Below are positions 44,867 through 53,971 of a DNA stretch of 64,000 nucleotides, piece after piece. This stretch comes from Alphaproteobacteria bacterium. GTDB lineage: Bacteria; Pseudomonadota; Alphaproteobacteria; JANQMY01. Below the pieces are notes generated by a model. That model ran no database searches, was not told the DNA's origin, and saw only the letters and a program-made list of their open reading frames with translations. The stretch is from NCBI GenBank assembly GCA_028289425.1, contig JANQPL010000001.1:1-64000 (forward strand). Direction: 5' to 3'. Position 1 is the stretch's first letter, and each line of letters starts with the position of its first letter. Position numbers and translations under genes: made by a program.

Positions 44867-45490
44867 TCAGTGCGAAAAAATGTCCATCTCGGTCCAGCCG
44901 CGCAAATCCAATTCGGCGCGGGTTGAGAGGAAATCAAAGCATTCCTGCGCCAGATGCGTCCGATTTTCCCGCGACAGCATCTGATCCAGCCGGTCTTTGA
45001 GCTGATGAAGATATAGCACGTCGGATGCCGCGTAAGCCAGCTGAGCGTCCGTTAACGTCTCCGCCCCCCAATCCGAACTTTGCTGCTGCTTGGACAAATC
45101 TACGGCCAGCAATTCTTTGCAAAGATCCTTTAGGCCGTGTTTGTCCGTATAGGTTCGAACAAGCTTGGACGCAATCTTGGTGCAATAGACGGGCTGCGTT
45201 TCCACGCCCAGATACTTCTTTAGAAAGGCGATGTCGAAACGGGCGTAATGAAAAATCTTCAACACGCTTGTGTCGCCCAACAACTTTACAAGAACAGGCG
45301 CTTTGAATGTGGCGCGGTCGAGCTGCACCACATGGACTTCGCCGTCGCCGGCCGATAGTTGGACAACGCACAGAGAATCCCGAGCCGGGTTGAGGCCCAT
45401 GGTTTCCGTATCCACGGCAACCGACGTTCCCCAGTTGAGGTCCGGGGGAAGATCCCCTTTGTGGTGATGAATGATTGGCGCGGATGACAC
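44867..45490 (-). CDS. Short ribonuclease D (3'-5' exonuclease)
   Basis: About 207 aa. The DEDD exonuclease residues are visible: VAVDTETMGL (Asp/Glu), HYARFDIAFL (Asp), and YAASDVLYLHQ (Tyr/Asp). The HRDC domains of full-length RNase D are absent, as in many alphaproteobacterial short forms. There is no ATG at the expected N-terminus (HHHKGDLP...); GTG 45490 is the best start, but ATT or ATC start codons closer in are possible. The open frame continues upstream through the tRNA-Leu region, which is artefactual. Confidence 0.85.
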   Translation of the reverse strand: MSSAPIIHHHKGDLPPDLNWGTSVAVDTETMGLNPARDSLCVVQLSAGDGEVHVVQLDRATFKAPVLVKLLGDTSVLKIFHYARFDIAFLKKYLGVETQPVYCTKIASKLVRTYTDKHGLKDLCKELLAVDLSKQQQSSDWGAETLTDAQLAYAASDVLYLHQLKDRLDQMLSRENRTHLAQECFDFLSTRAELDLRGWTEMDIFSH

Positions 45491-45601
45491 TGAATCGAGG
45501 GTCTGCTTGTTTTGGTACCGAGACTTGGTGCCCGTGAGTAGAGAAAGTTTGAACACATGGACTGGCTCGCCAGGCCGACCTGTCCGACGTAGCTCGAAGA
45601 G

Positions 45602-45700
45602 CGAAGGCGGAATCAGCGAAAAGTCCGCCTTCGTTCCTTCGGAACGACAGCGCGACAGCCTTCTCACCAAACTCGCTTCGCTCGATAAGCTGCGAAGGCT
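45602..45700. repeat. Cluster of hairpins beside tRNA-Leu
   Basis: Several perfect inverted repeats are packed together: CGAAGGCGGA (45602-45611) with 45624-45633, TCGTTCC (45631-45637) with GGAACGA (45641-45647), AGCCTTC (45657-45663) with GAAGGCT (45694-45700), and CTTCGC (45676-45681) with GCGAAG (45692-45697). They lie immediately past the 3' end of the tRNA on its strand and may terminate or process its transcript. Confidence 0.5.
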
Positions 45701-45786
45701 GGTGCCCAGGAGAAGACTCGAACTTCCACGACCTTGCGGCCACCAGCACCTGAAGCTGGCGCGTCTACCAATTCCGCCACCTGGGC
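45700..45786 (-). tRNA. tRNA-Leu (CAG)
   Basis: On the minus strand a 7-bp acceptor stem (GCCCAGG/CCTGGGC) starts at 45786. The D-arm is GCGGAATTGGTAGACGC, the anticodon stem CCAGC/GCTGG holds loop TTCAGGT with anticodon CAG, a long variable arm follows, and the T-arm contains GTTCGAGTC. Discriminator A and CCA are encoded (45703-45700). The long variable arm fits leucine. Confidence 0.96.
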
Positions 45787-45963
45787 CTGTAAGATAGCCA
45801 AGCCGCGCATCACTAGCGGGCGCGGGGTTTGTTGTCAACGAACCGGTGACCGCCCCATGATTGGCGGCTGCGGTGCGCCGATTGTCGCCTGTACCCGGCA
45901 CCGCGATTCAGTTTATGACGATCAGCTTAAGACAACGTTCTTGGATTTGGACGGACATCGGCA

Positions 45964-46926
45964 ATGGCAGCAGATCTGATCACCGTTTTTGGCGCTTCCG
46001 GCTTCATCGGCCGCTATTTGGTCCGCAGCCTGGCAAAGCGCGGTTATCGCATTCGGGCGGCCGTCCGGCGGCCCAACCTGGCCAATTTCCTGATACCGAT
46101 GGGCGATGTGGGCCAAATTCAGCTGGTTCAAGCGAACGTCCGAGACAGCGCTTCTATAGAACGGGCACTTCAGGAAGCTGACGGCGCCGTGAATTTAGTG
46201 GGCATTCTGCGCGAATGGGGCAAGCAGAAGTTTTCGAAGCTTCATGGCGAAGCCCCGGGGGAAATCGCAAAGATCGCCGCTGCCAAGGGCATCAATCGGT
46301 TTGTTCAAATGTCGTCAATCGGTGCCGATACCGAAGCGCGGGCGACCTATGCGCGGACAAAAGGCGACGGCGAAGCCGGCGTTCACAGCGCATTGCCCGA
46401 AGCCATGATCGTTCGACCATCAATCGTTTTTGGCGCGGAGGATGAATTCTTCAACCGCTTTGCGGCCATGGCCCGACTTTCACCCTTCCTGCCTCTTATC
46501 GGTGGAGGGGAATCGAAATTTCAGCCCGTTTATGTGGCCGATGTGGCCGAGGCGATTGCGACACTGCTGGAGACCGATGATTTTGCCGGCCGCATCGTGG
46601 AGCTGGGTGGACCCAAGATTTATTCGTTTCGCGAATTGATGGAGTTGGTCTTGGCGGAAAGTGAGCAATCAAGCCGCCTCATCTCCATTCCCTTTCCCAT
46701 CGCCAGCATTATGGCCGCGCTGACCGGCTGGCTGCCCCTCGCGCCAATCACGCTTGATCAAGTGCGCCTGCTTCGGGAGGACAATGTGGTGGGGAAAAGC
46801 GGAAACTCCGAAGCGTTGGTTTTGAACGATTTGGGAATTACACCGACCGCCGTGGAGGCAATACTGCCCCAATATCTCTGGCGCTTCAGACCCCATGGGG
46901 AGTTCGAAGCAACGGATTTCGGCTAA
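45964..46926 (+). CDS. NAD(P)-binding protein, complex I NDUFA9-like
   Basis: 320 aa, extended short-chain dehydrogenase fold. The Rossmann motif is VFGASGFIGRYL near residue 8. AVNLVGILREWGKQKF and FVQMSSIGAD follow, as in the alphaproteobacterial homologues of the mitochondrial NDUFA9 subunit. It likely stabilises complex I or binds NADPH. It is alone on its strand, between tRNA-Leu and uppP. Confidence 0.85.
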   Translation: MAADLITVFGASGFIGRYLVRSLAKRGYRIRAAVRRPNLANFLIPMGDVGQIQLVQANVRDSASIERALQEADGAVNLVGILREWGKQKFSKLHGEAPGEIAKIAAAKGINRFVQMSSIGADTEARATYARTKGDGEAGVHSALPEAMIVRPSIVFGAEDEFFNRFAAMARLSPFLPLIGGGESKFQPVYVADVAEAIATLLETDDFAGRIVELGGPKIYSFRELMELVLAESEQSSRLISIPFPIASIMAALTGWLPLAPITLDQVRLLREDNVVGKSGNSEALVLNDLGITPTAVEAILPQYLWRFRPHGEFEATDFG

Positions 46927-46946
46927 CTAGAGCAAGTCTGCTCTAG
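46927..46946. terminator. Hairpin between convergent genes
   Basis: CTAGAGCA (46927-46934) and TGCTCTAG (46939-46946) form a perfect 8-bp stem with a 4-base loop. It sits between the stops of the NDUFA9-like gene and uppP, and the uppP stop codon lies in one arm. It may serve as a weak bidirectional terminator; there is no T-run. Confidence 0.45.
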
Positions 46947-47743
46947 AAATACACCCAGATCAGCAATCCCAGCCCTAGAACCGTTCTATAGATGACGAAC
47001 GGCAAGAAACCGATCCGGTTGACCAGGCTCATCAATCCCCATATGGCAAGAAATGCGGAGCCGAACGATAGGATGCCGGCAATGACCGCATCCTGGGTCA
47101 GTTGTGCATCGCCCGACTGACTAAGCTCCAAGACCGCCAGCAGACCGGCTGACGAGATGGTGGGAATCGACAACAGCATGGAAAAGCGGGCGGCTTCCGA
47201 CCGCTGAAATCCCAAGAACCGTGCAGCCGTCATGGTGATGCCCGACCGGCTGGTTCCGGGGATCAGGCTCAAGACCTGGGCCCCGCCAACGATAAGTGCC
47301 TGCCGCACGGTCATGTCCCGGACGGAGTGAACGGTAACGTCCGCTCGGTCGGCTGCATAAAGAACCAAGCCGAAAATCAGCGTCGTCCAGCCGATGACTT
47401 CGACGCTGCGCAGATAGTCGACCAATCCCATTTGATGGGCCACCAGCCCAGCGACAACGATCGGCACCGTGGCGCCCGCCAGCAGCAACACCAATCTGCC
47501 CTCCGATGACACCTGTCCCCGGATCAGGTCCAGCGCCCCTCCCAACAGCGAGACCAGGTCTCTCCAGAAGAAAATGACCACGGCAAACAGGCTTCCCACA
47601 TGGACCGCGACATCGATCAGGATGCCTTGATCTTCCCACCCCAAAAGGCCGGGGATGAAGATCAAATGGCCCGATGAACTGATCGGTAGGAATTCTGTTA
47701 TTCCCTGAATGATGGACAGAATGATGAGTTGTTCCAGGGACAA
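46943..47743 (-). CDS. uppP: Undecaprenyl-diphosphatase UppP (BacA)
   Basis: 266 aa, eight membrane helices. The family motifs QGITEFLPISSSGHLI at the N-terminus and PGTSRSGITMTAARFLGFQ in the middle are intact. It recycles undecaprenyl pyrophosphate for peptidoglycan and other surface polymers and confers bacitracin tolerance. It is divergent from mtgA, also a cell-wall gene. Confidence 0.95.
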   Translation of the reverse strand: MSLEQLIILSIIQGITEFLPISSSGHLIFIPGLLGWEDQGILIDVAVHVGSLFAVVIFFWRDLVSLLGGALDLIRGQVSSEGRLVLLLAGATVPIVVAGLVAHQMGLVDYLRSVEVIGWTTLIFGLVLYAADRADVTVHSVRDMTVRQALIVGGAQVLSLIPGTSRSGITMTAARFLGFQRSEAARFSMLLSIPTISSAGLLAVLELSQSGDAQLTQDAVIAGILSFGSAFLAIWGLMSLVNRIGFLPFVIYRTVLGLGLLIWVYF

Positions 47744-47893
47744 GGAGGGCCACTTTCGTCAAGATTTTGCCTAATTGACGGTCCTATAACACGCACCCGT
47801 TAACGGAGATATAGTTCACGGGGGATTAACGACGTCATCCAGGACATTGGGAAATAGCGCATCATATCTGGCGTCGATTGCTAGCTTCACTTC

Positions 47894-48610
47894 ATGGCAA
47901 AACGAAGAAGACCTAAACGCTTGACCAAACTTTGGCGACGAGTACGACCCGCTTTGGTGACCACAACGATCGTTGCGCTGGTGCTTGTCGTCGCCGTGCC
48001 GCCGGCGCTGGTGGCCATCTCGGCGTTCAATCGCGGGCCGGTGATTATCCTGCAATCCGTGTTGCGCGGAAACGATACGGCGCAGCGTTGGACGCCGCTC
48101 GATCATATCTCTTCGCATCTGTCACACGCCGTCATCGCCGCCGAGGACGGCAAGTTCTGTGCACATCACGGATTCGATTGGGATGCCATACAATCCGCTT
48201 GGCAGTTCAACAAAAGCGGCAATGGCAAACGCGGCGCCAGCACCATCAGTATGCAGACGGCTAAGAATGTCTTTCTTTGGCCGCAACGGTCGTGGACACG
48301 AAAAGCCTTCGAAGCCTATTTCACGGTTCTGATCGAATTGATGTGGACGAAGCAACAAATAATGGAAGCGTATCTAAACGTGGCGGAATGGGGTGTGCAG
48401 GTCTATGGCGCCGAAGCCGCGGCACAGCATCACTTCGGCAAGTCTTCGCGCTGGCTTTCTCGGACCGAGTCCGCCCGCCTTGCCGCAATTTTGCCAAGCC
48501 CCCTAAAATGGAAAGCCAATCCTGCGGGGCGCTATGTGGTTCAGCGGTCGGGTGTGCTTCTCAGGCGAATGGAAGTTGTCGCCAATGGTCATGCCAACTG
48601 CCTCCAATAA
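47894..48610 (+). CDS. mtgA: Monofunctional peptidoglycan glycosyltransferase
   Basis: 238 aa. One N-terminal membrane helix (about 22-42) and a GT51 domain. The catalytic glutamate is in AVIAAEDGKFCAHHGFDW; GASTISMQTAKNVFLW and EAYLNVAEWGVQVYG follow. There is no transpeptidase domain. It polymerises glycan strands from lipid II. It is divergent from uppP with a 150-bp gap, so the two may be regulated together. Confidence 0.94.
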   Translation: MAKRRRPKRLTKLWRRVRPALVTTTIVALVLVVAVPPALVAISAFNRGPVIILQSVLRGNDTAQRWTPLDHISSHLSHAVIAAEDGKFCAHHGFDWDAIQSAWQFNKSGNGKRGASTISMQTAKNVFLWPQRSWTRKAFEAYFTVLIELMWTKQQIMEAYLNVAEWGVQVYGAEAAAQHHFGKSSRWLSRTESARLAAILPSPLKWKANPAGRYVVQRSGVLLRRMEVVANGHANCLQ

Positions 48611-48688
48611 CGCCACTTGCTTGAAAGGCCTAACTGGACGTTTCGATAATTGTTGGCGAAATCGGCCCAGATTCACTAAGACCAAGAG

Positions 48689-49642
48689 ATGAGTCACGCG
48701 CAGCACGATCACTCACACAGTCATGGGCAGGATCTGTCCGGCACCGACCAGCGTCGCGTCTTTCGTGCCATGCTGCTCACGGTCACTTTCATGGTGGTGG
48801 AAGTCATTGGCGGTCTTTTGTCTGGATCGCTGGCGCTTCTGGCCGATGCCGGCCACATGCTCACTGATGCCCTTGCCCTGTTTCTCGCTTGGCTGGCCTT
48901 CAAGATTGCGGGCCGTCCCACAGACGGCGAAAGGTCCTACGGCTATCACCGGTTTCAGATTTTGGCGGCTTTCGTAAACGGGTTGGCGTTGTTTCTAATC
49001 GGTTTTTGGATCGTGGTCGAAGCAATTGGCCGTATTCAGGCACCGGTGGACGTGCTTGCAGGCCCCATGCTGGCAATCGCGTTCGCCGGCTTGGCGGTCA
49101 ATGTGATTGCCTTCTACATTCTACACGGCGGCGATCAATCGAACCTGAATATGCGGGGCGCATCGCTCCACGTTTTAAGTGACTTATTAGGCTCGGTCGC
49201 CGCGATTGTCGCGGCCTCAATCATCATGGCGACGGGATGGAATATCGTCGATCCGCTTTTGTCCCTGTTGGTGGTGGGCCTGATCCTGAATGCGGCCTAT
49301 CGGGTCGTGGTGGACAGCGGTCACATCTTGCTTGAGGGAACGCCGCGGCATCTGATGCCCGATGATGTGGCCAACGGCATCTTGAAGAATGTGCCGTCGG
49401 TGCTGGGCATCCATCATATGCATCTGTGGGCGTTGACCGACCAACGCCCCCTGTTAACGTTGCATGTCACGATCTCACCGGAAAGCGACCAGGATAGCGT
49501 CCTCAGGGCAGTAAAACACTTCCTTGCGGAAAAATTCGATATTCATCATTCGACGATCCAGGCAGAGGTTGGGCCGTGCCCAGACGAACCGAAGGAGGAT
49601 GTTGCCGGGTCCGCTTCGGACCAAGCACAAGAGGCCACGTGA
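48689..49642 (+). CDS. Cation diffusion facilitator (CzcD-like)
   Basis: 317 aa, six membrane helices. The N-terminus is His-rich (SHAQHDHSHSHGQD). The two HxxxD metal sites are present in LLADAGHMLTDALAL and ASLHVLSDLLGS, as in Zn2+/Co2+ exporters. The C-terminal cytoplasmic domain (about 215-300) includes VLGIHHMHLWALTDQRPLLTLHV. The gene is likely single, between mtgA and a GST gene. Confidence 0.93.
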   Translation: MSHAQHDHSHSHGQDLSGTDQRRVFRAMLLTVTFMVVEVIGGLLSGSLALLADAGHMLTDALALFLAWLAFKIAGRPTDGERSYGYHRFQILAAFVNGLALFLIGFWIVVEAIGRIQAPVDVLAGPMLAIAFAGLAVNVIAFYILHGGDQSNLNMRGASLHVLSDLLGSVAAIVAASIIMATGWNIVDPLLSLLVVGLILNAAYRVVVDSGHILLEGTPRHLMPDDVANGILKNVPSVLGIHHMHLWALTDQRPLLTLHVTISPESDQDSVLRAVKHFLAEKFDIHHSTIQAEVGPCPDEPKEDVAGSASDQAQEAT

Positions 49643-49741
49643 AAATCCAATTTGGACGCCGCTTGAAATCCGATCTAAAATTTGAAAAGCGCATCAGGAT
49701 TAAACACCGAACCGCGCTTTGAATTGGGCTAGCTCCGCATC

Positions 49742-50410
49742 ATGCGTCTTCTCTATCATCAACCTTTGTCGCCCGCGTGCCGGCTTGTTCGGCTCGCTTT
49801 AAGCGAAAAACGCCTCGATTTCTCGCTCTCGGCAGAGCATCCCGATCCTGCCGAGTTGGACTGCCAACCGCCAAATCGCCGGCTGTCGGTGCCGATCCTG
49901 GTCAATGACGACGGCTCCAAGATCTTGGATTCGTTTGCCATTATCGAGTTTCTGGAGTCGACGGTGCCCTCGCCCTGCCTCATCCCAGGCACCCCGCTAG
50001 AACAGGCGGAAGTCAGACGATTAATGGCCTGGTTTAACAATACTTTTCACCGGGAAGTATCCGGCCCGATCATTTTCGAACGGATCGACAAGCGATTTTT
50101 CCGGTTGGGCGAACCCGACATGTCCGTAATCCGATCAGCGCTCGACGCATTGCGGGATCATTTGGACTACATTGGTTTTTTGGGCGAAAGGCGGCGGTGG
50201 CTTGCGGGCGATGATATGAGCATCGCGGATCTTGCGGCGGCTGCCCATATTTCCTGCTTGGACTATGTGGGCGATGTGCCGTGGCATCATTTCGGCCCCG
50301 CCCAAGAATGGTACGTACGCCTTAAATCGAGGCCCAGCTTTCGCGCTTTGCTGGCGGATCACGTGCCTGGCCTTCAACCGCCGCGCCACTACGCAAACCT
50401 CGATTTTTGA
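49742..50410 (+). CDS. Glutathione S-transferase-family protein
   Basis: 222 aa. The N-terminal thioredoxin fold (LYHQPLSPACRLVRLALSEKRLDFSL) and the C-terminal helical domain (WLAGDDMSIADLAAAAHISCLDYVGDVPW) follow the GST layout. The Cys in SPACRLV occupies the usual active-site region. The substrate is unknown. No operon partner is obvious; a membrane protein follows after about 140 bp. Confidence 0.85.
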   Translation: MRLLYHQPLSPACRLVRLALSEKRLDFSLSAEHPDPAELDCQPPNRRLSVPILVNDDGSKILDSFAIIEFLESTVPSPCLIPGTPLEQAEVRRLMAWFNNTFHREVSGPIIFERIDKRFFRLGEPDMSVIRSALDALRDHLDYIGFLGERRRWLAGDDMSIADLAAAAHISCLDYVGDVPWHHFGPAQEWYVRLKSRPSFRALLADHVPGLQPPRHYANLDF

Positions 50411-50553
50411 GGTCCAAATGACCAAAATGTTAATTTTGACTGCGTAGGTAGTGTCGCGCACCTGCTTGATCGGCCGGCTAATCAGGTTTTGAATAATTGC
50501 GGTGGGCGTCCAATCCTGGGCCGGGGTCCATCACTACTCAAAAAGGGGCTTGT

Positions 50554-51087
50554 GTGTCGCTTTCCGACCTCCTGTCAATCACGTTCAGTCTGAGCGGGCT
50601 CGGCCTCATTTTGGTGGCGGTGTTTTCGGCTTTGGCGAGCGTGGTCTCGGCCGCGCGGATCAAAAGCTGGGAATCACGCCGCCCAAAAGACACATTTGTT
50701 GGCTATGCCTGGCAGGAATTGGGCCGGTCGCTTGTGCTTGGGTTCATCGTTGCGCTCGGCTTCACGCCTGTCGGCGTGTTCGTGTTTGCAGGTACGGATT
50801 CGTTCTGGAGCAGTCTTTCTCTGCTGTCGGCGATCTGGTGGACATCCAGCGCACTGATCTTTTTCTATGGGTTTACTTTGGCGGGCTTTGCCGGATATCT
50901 GGCGTACCACAACCGAAAACAGACGGGCGTTGCCCAGACGGCCCTTTGGTTTGAGTTGATGATCGTGATCGGCGCAAGCCTGCCGTTTTTGTATGTTTTC
51001 GTCAGATATCTTATGCCAGCCCTCTGGCCTATTCTGTTGTTGCTTGGCCGTACTTGGCAGCAATATGTAGCGATATATTTTTCGTGA
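50554..51087 (+). CDS. Uncharacterised four-helix membrane protein
   Basis: 177 aa from GTG 50554, five bases after AAAAGGGG. Four hydrophobic helices at about 5-30, 55-78, 88-112 and 127-155 are separated by charged loops; no conserved catalytic motif is recognised. Its stop codon overlaps the queG start by one base (TGATG), so it is translationally coupled to queG. Function unknown. Confidence 0.6.
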   Translation: MSLSDLLSITFSLSGLGLILVAVFSALASVVSAARIKSWESRRPKDTFVGYAWQELGRSLVLGFIVALGFTPVGVFVFAGTDSFWSSLSLLSAIWWTSSALIFFYGFTLAGFAGYLAYHNRKQTGVAQTALWFELMIVIGASLPFLYVFVRYLMPALWPILLLLGRTWQQYVAIYFS

Positions 51088-52241
51088 TGTCTGCGGCATC
51101 CCAAAGCGACGAACATTCTCGGACTTTAGAGGACGAGATCATAAGACATGCCCAGGAGCTGGGATTTGCCGTTGTGGGATTTGTTGCTCCTTCGGATATT
51201 CCGGATACGGAACAGCCTTTGCGCGACTTTGTGGAACTGGACCGCCACGGAGATATGTCTTGGCTTGCCAAAGACGTGTCCAAACGGTCCCATCCAAGCC
51301 GGCTTTGGCAAGATGCAAAGAGTATTGTCGTGTTGGGCATGCGGTATACGCCCACCGGTGATCCGATGGAACGCCTGCAGTCCCCTGAACTAGGCAACAT
51401 CTCCGTCTATGCTCTGGGATCGGACTATCACGATGTGATCAAAAAGCGCCTTAAGCGGATCGGTCGTTGGCTTTCTGAAGCGTACAATTGCGAATTGAAG
51501 GTGTTTGTTGACACTGCCCCCGTCATGGAAAAACCCATTGCACAAATGGCGGGATTGGGCTGGCAGGGAAAACACACGAATTTGGTATCACCGTCGGATG
51601 GGTCATGGCTTTTTTTGGGGTCGATATTTACCACGCTCGACCTTGCTCCGTCCGCTTCCCAGCCGGATCAATGCGGAAGCTGCCAACGATGTCTCGACAT
51701 TTGCCCGACGGAGGCGTTTCCAACGCCTTATCAATTGGACGCGCGGCGTTGCATTTCCTATTTGACGATCGAGCACAAAGGCCACATTCCAGAAGAGTTC
51801 CGATCCGCGATGGGCAACCGCATTTACGGTTGCGATGACTGTTTGGCCGTCTGTCCCTGGAACAAGTTCGCCCAACAGGCCGCTGAAGCTGCACTGGCGC
51901 CGCGCACCGAATTGGTCGCTCCATCCCTTCCCGAGTTGGCGGAACTTGACGACCAGAGTTTCAGGAAACTTTTTTCGGGATCGCCCGTGAAAAGGACCGG
52001 GCGGGATCGATTTGTGCGCAATGTGTTGATCGCCATCGGCAATTCTCGGTCGAAGGATCTTATTCCCAGCGCCAAAGCGCTATTGGACGATCCATCGCCG
52101 CTCGTCCGCGCTATGGCGGTGTGGGCGCTTGCTCAACTGATGGAAACGCGTGACTTCGCCGCCTTAAGAAAACGGTACGCGGAAAGCGAAAACGATCCGG
52201 ACGTGAAGGCCGAATGGCTCCGTCAGAACGATTCAATCTAG
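51087..52241 (+). CDS. queG: Epoxyqueuosine reductase QueG
   Basis: 384 aa from ATG 51087, overlapping the upstream stop by one base. The cobalamin-binding N-terminal part has KVFVDTAPVMEKPIAQMAGLGWQGKHTNL. Two 4Fe-4S motifs follow (CGSCQRCLDICP and CDDCLAVCPW), then a C-terminal HEAT-like segment. It performs the last step of queuosine tRNA modification. Its 3' end overlaps a convergent gene by 9 bp. Confidence 0.94.
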   Translation: MSAASQSDEHSRTLEDEIIRHAQELGFAVVGFVAPSDIPDTEQPLRDFVELDRHGDMSWLAKDVSKRSHPSRLWQDAKSIVVLGMRYTPTGDPMERLQSPELGNISVYALGSDYHDVIKKRLKRIGRWLSEAYNCELKVFVDTAPVMEKPIAQMAGLGWQGKHTNLVSPSDGSWLFLGSIFTTLDLAPSASQPDQCGSCQRCLDICPTEAFPTPYQLDARRCISYLTIEHKGHIPEEFRSAMGNRIYGCDDCLAVCPWNKFAQQAAEAALAPRTELVAPSLPELAELDDQSFRKLFSGSPVKRTGRDRFVRNVLIAIGNSRSKDLIPSAKALLDDPSPLVRAMAVWALAQLMETRDFAALRKRYAESENDPDVKAEWLRQNDSI

Positions 52242-53045
52242 GTCAGACTTGCTCTCATTATTTGACGGCGCAGCCTGGCCGGTTTTGAGATCGAGCTGTT
52301 GCAAACGGGACTGCGCTGCCTCTGCAACGCTGGTATCTGGATTTGTCGTCACCACCATAACCCAGTCTTGTCGCGCCCCTTCATTGTCGCCTCCGATCTG
52401 CCGCAAGATTCCTCGCTCGAGCAAGGCGCCGCCGTGATTGACTGAAATGCCCAGGGCCGCATCAATGTCGCCCCGCGCTTCCGAATATTTTTTCTGATGA
52501 CGATAGGCGGTTGCGCGGAGCACCAAATGATCTGCGTTCGGCTTTGCAACTCCGATGATCGCGCTCAGATCTGCAATCGCCGACTCCCAATTCTCGAGCA
52601 ACGCATGGGCGCGGGCCCGGTCCATCACAAGATCAAAATCTTGATCGTTCATTTCAATGGCGCGATTGAGCGTGGCCAGCGCCAGATCGCCTCGTTCGGC
52701 AAGAATCCACGCGTTACCGGCCTGGCCCAAAATGGTTGCTTTCTGTGTGGCGTCCGGCACCAAATCCAGTGCGACAATCTCTTCGAGGCGCCGCGCCGCA
52801 TCGCCATATTGTTTCAACGCTGTGAGAATCAGCGCTTCGCAATGAAGGGCCGGGCCACCGTCCCACTCGTCGACTTCACGCCAATATCGAAATGCCTGCA
52901 GCGCCCCCTGCGGGTCCGTGGCCACCTTATCGAGACATTTCTTGTACCGTCCACCGCCTAGACTATAGTCCTGAGCGATTGCCGCTATGGGCGGGAAGAA
53001 CAGGATTGAAACTAGAACTGCAATGAAAATACGCATGGCCGACAT
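52233..53045 (-). CDS. Secreted tetratricopeptide-repeat protein
   Basis: 270 aa from ATG 53045, where a signal peptide starts (MSAMRIFIAVLVSILFFPPIAAIAQ); an ATG at 53090 is possible. About four to five TPR units cover 30-245 (for example GNAWILAERGDLALATLNRAIEMN, ATAYRHQKKYSEARGDIDAALGI). It probably scaffolds a periplasmic complex; the partner is unknown. It is convergent with queG and divergent from the epimerase gene. Confidence 0.8.
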   Translation of the reverse strand: MSAMRIFIAVLVSILFFPPIAAIAQDYSLGGGRYKKCLDKVATDPQGALQAFRYWREVDEWDGGPALHCEALILTALKQYGDAARRLEEIVALDLVPDATQKATILGQAGNAWILAERGDLALATLNRAIEMNDQDFDLVMDRARAHALLENWESAIADLSAIIGVAKPNADHLVLRATAYRHQKKYSEARGDIDAALGISVNHGGALLERGILRQIGGDNEGARQDWVMVVTTNPDTSVAEAAQSRLQQLDLKTGQAAPSNNESKSDLD

Positions 53046-53104
53046 GGTCGCTCTTTTGCCTGACAAAGCTGACTTCGCCTTATCTACCATCGGGGGAGCC
53101 TAAT

Positions 53105-53971
53105 ATGCCAGGGCATCTCTTGTGTCTCGGTTACGGCTATTGCGCCCAATATCTGGCCGCCGATCTCATGAATGAAGGATGGACGGTCTCTGGCTCTTCG
53201 AGAGACCAGTCCGGACTAGCGGAGATTGAGGCAACAGGCGCCCGCGCGGTGCACTTCGATGGAGAACACCCATTGCCGCCATCTCAATGGGACGGGGTAT
53301 CCCATCTTCTTATTTCTGCACCGCCCGGTCCCCCGGGCGACCCGGTTCTGGCGCATCATCACAACACTGTCGCGGCAATGTCAGGGAAACTCTCGTGGGT
53401 CGGCTATCTGTCCACGACGGGTGTCTATGGCAATCGCGACGGCGGGTGGGTGGACGAAGGTTCGCCCCTGAAGCCGACAAGCGAGCGATCGCGGCGCCGG
53501 GTCGAAGCGGAACGCCAATGGCTTGCGCTTTTTCATGATCATGGATTGCCGGTTCACATCTTCCGTTTGGCCGGCATTTACGGGCCCGGCCGCAACCAAC
53601 TGGTATCGTTGAAAGAAGGCCGGGCGCGTCGAATTGACAAACCCGGCCAGGTGTTCTCACGCATTCACGTGGAAGACGTGGCGGCAGTCTTGAAGGCATC
53701 GATCGCAGCTCCGCGCCCGGGGGCCACCTACAATGTGTGCGATACCGAAGCAGCAGAACCGGCCGCCGTTGTCGCTTACGCAGCCGAACTGTTGGGCATG
53801 CCCGCACCGCCTCTTGTGCCCATCAAAGACGCTCAGCTCAGCGACATGGCGCTCAGCTTTTACGACGACAACAAGCGCGTGCGCAATCGGCTCCTGACGC
53901 AAGAGCTTGGGATTGACTTCCGATACCCCACTTATCGAGAAGGGTTGCAACGGGAATTGGAACGTCTTTGA
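53105..53971 (+). CDS. NAD(P)-dependent epimerase/dehydratase-family protein (YeeZ-like)
   Basis: 288 aa. An atypical Rossmann motif (LGYGYCAQYLAADL) opens the chain; YLSTTGVYGNRDG and RLAGIYGPGRNQL follow. It lacks the YxxxK catalytic pair in its usual form, as in the YeeZ group of extended SDRs. The reaction is unknown. It overlaps the next glycosyltransferase start by one base, so it may supply or modify a nucleotide-sugar for the two following enzymes. Confidence 0.78.
   Translation: MPGHLLCLGYGYCAQYLAADLMNEGWTVSGSSRDQSGLAEIEATGARAVHFDGEHPLPPSQWDGVSHLLISAPPGPPGDPVLAHHHNTVAAMSGKLSWVGYLSTTGVYGNRDGGWVDEGSPLKPTSERSRRRVEAERQWLALFHDHGLPVHIFRLAGIYGPGRNQLVSLKEGRARRIDKPGQVFSRIHVEDVAAVLKASIAAPRPGATYNVCDTEAAEPAAVVAYAAELLGMPAPPLVPIKDAQLSDMALSFYDDNKRVRNRLLTQELGIDFRYPTYREGLQRELERL

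Noticed and set aside
44934-45749. A 271-codon frame running through tRNA-Leu and RNase D
   Set aside because: It is out of frame with RNase D and crosses the tRNA; such frames beside tRNAs are artefacts.
50497-50553. Longer N-terminus for the membrane protein upstream of queG
   Set aside because: GTG 50554 has a clear ribosome site and the extra residues are polar and unlike a membrane-protein start.
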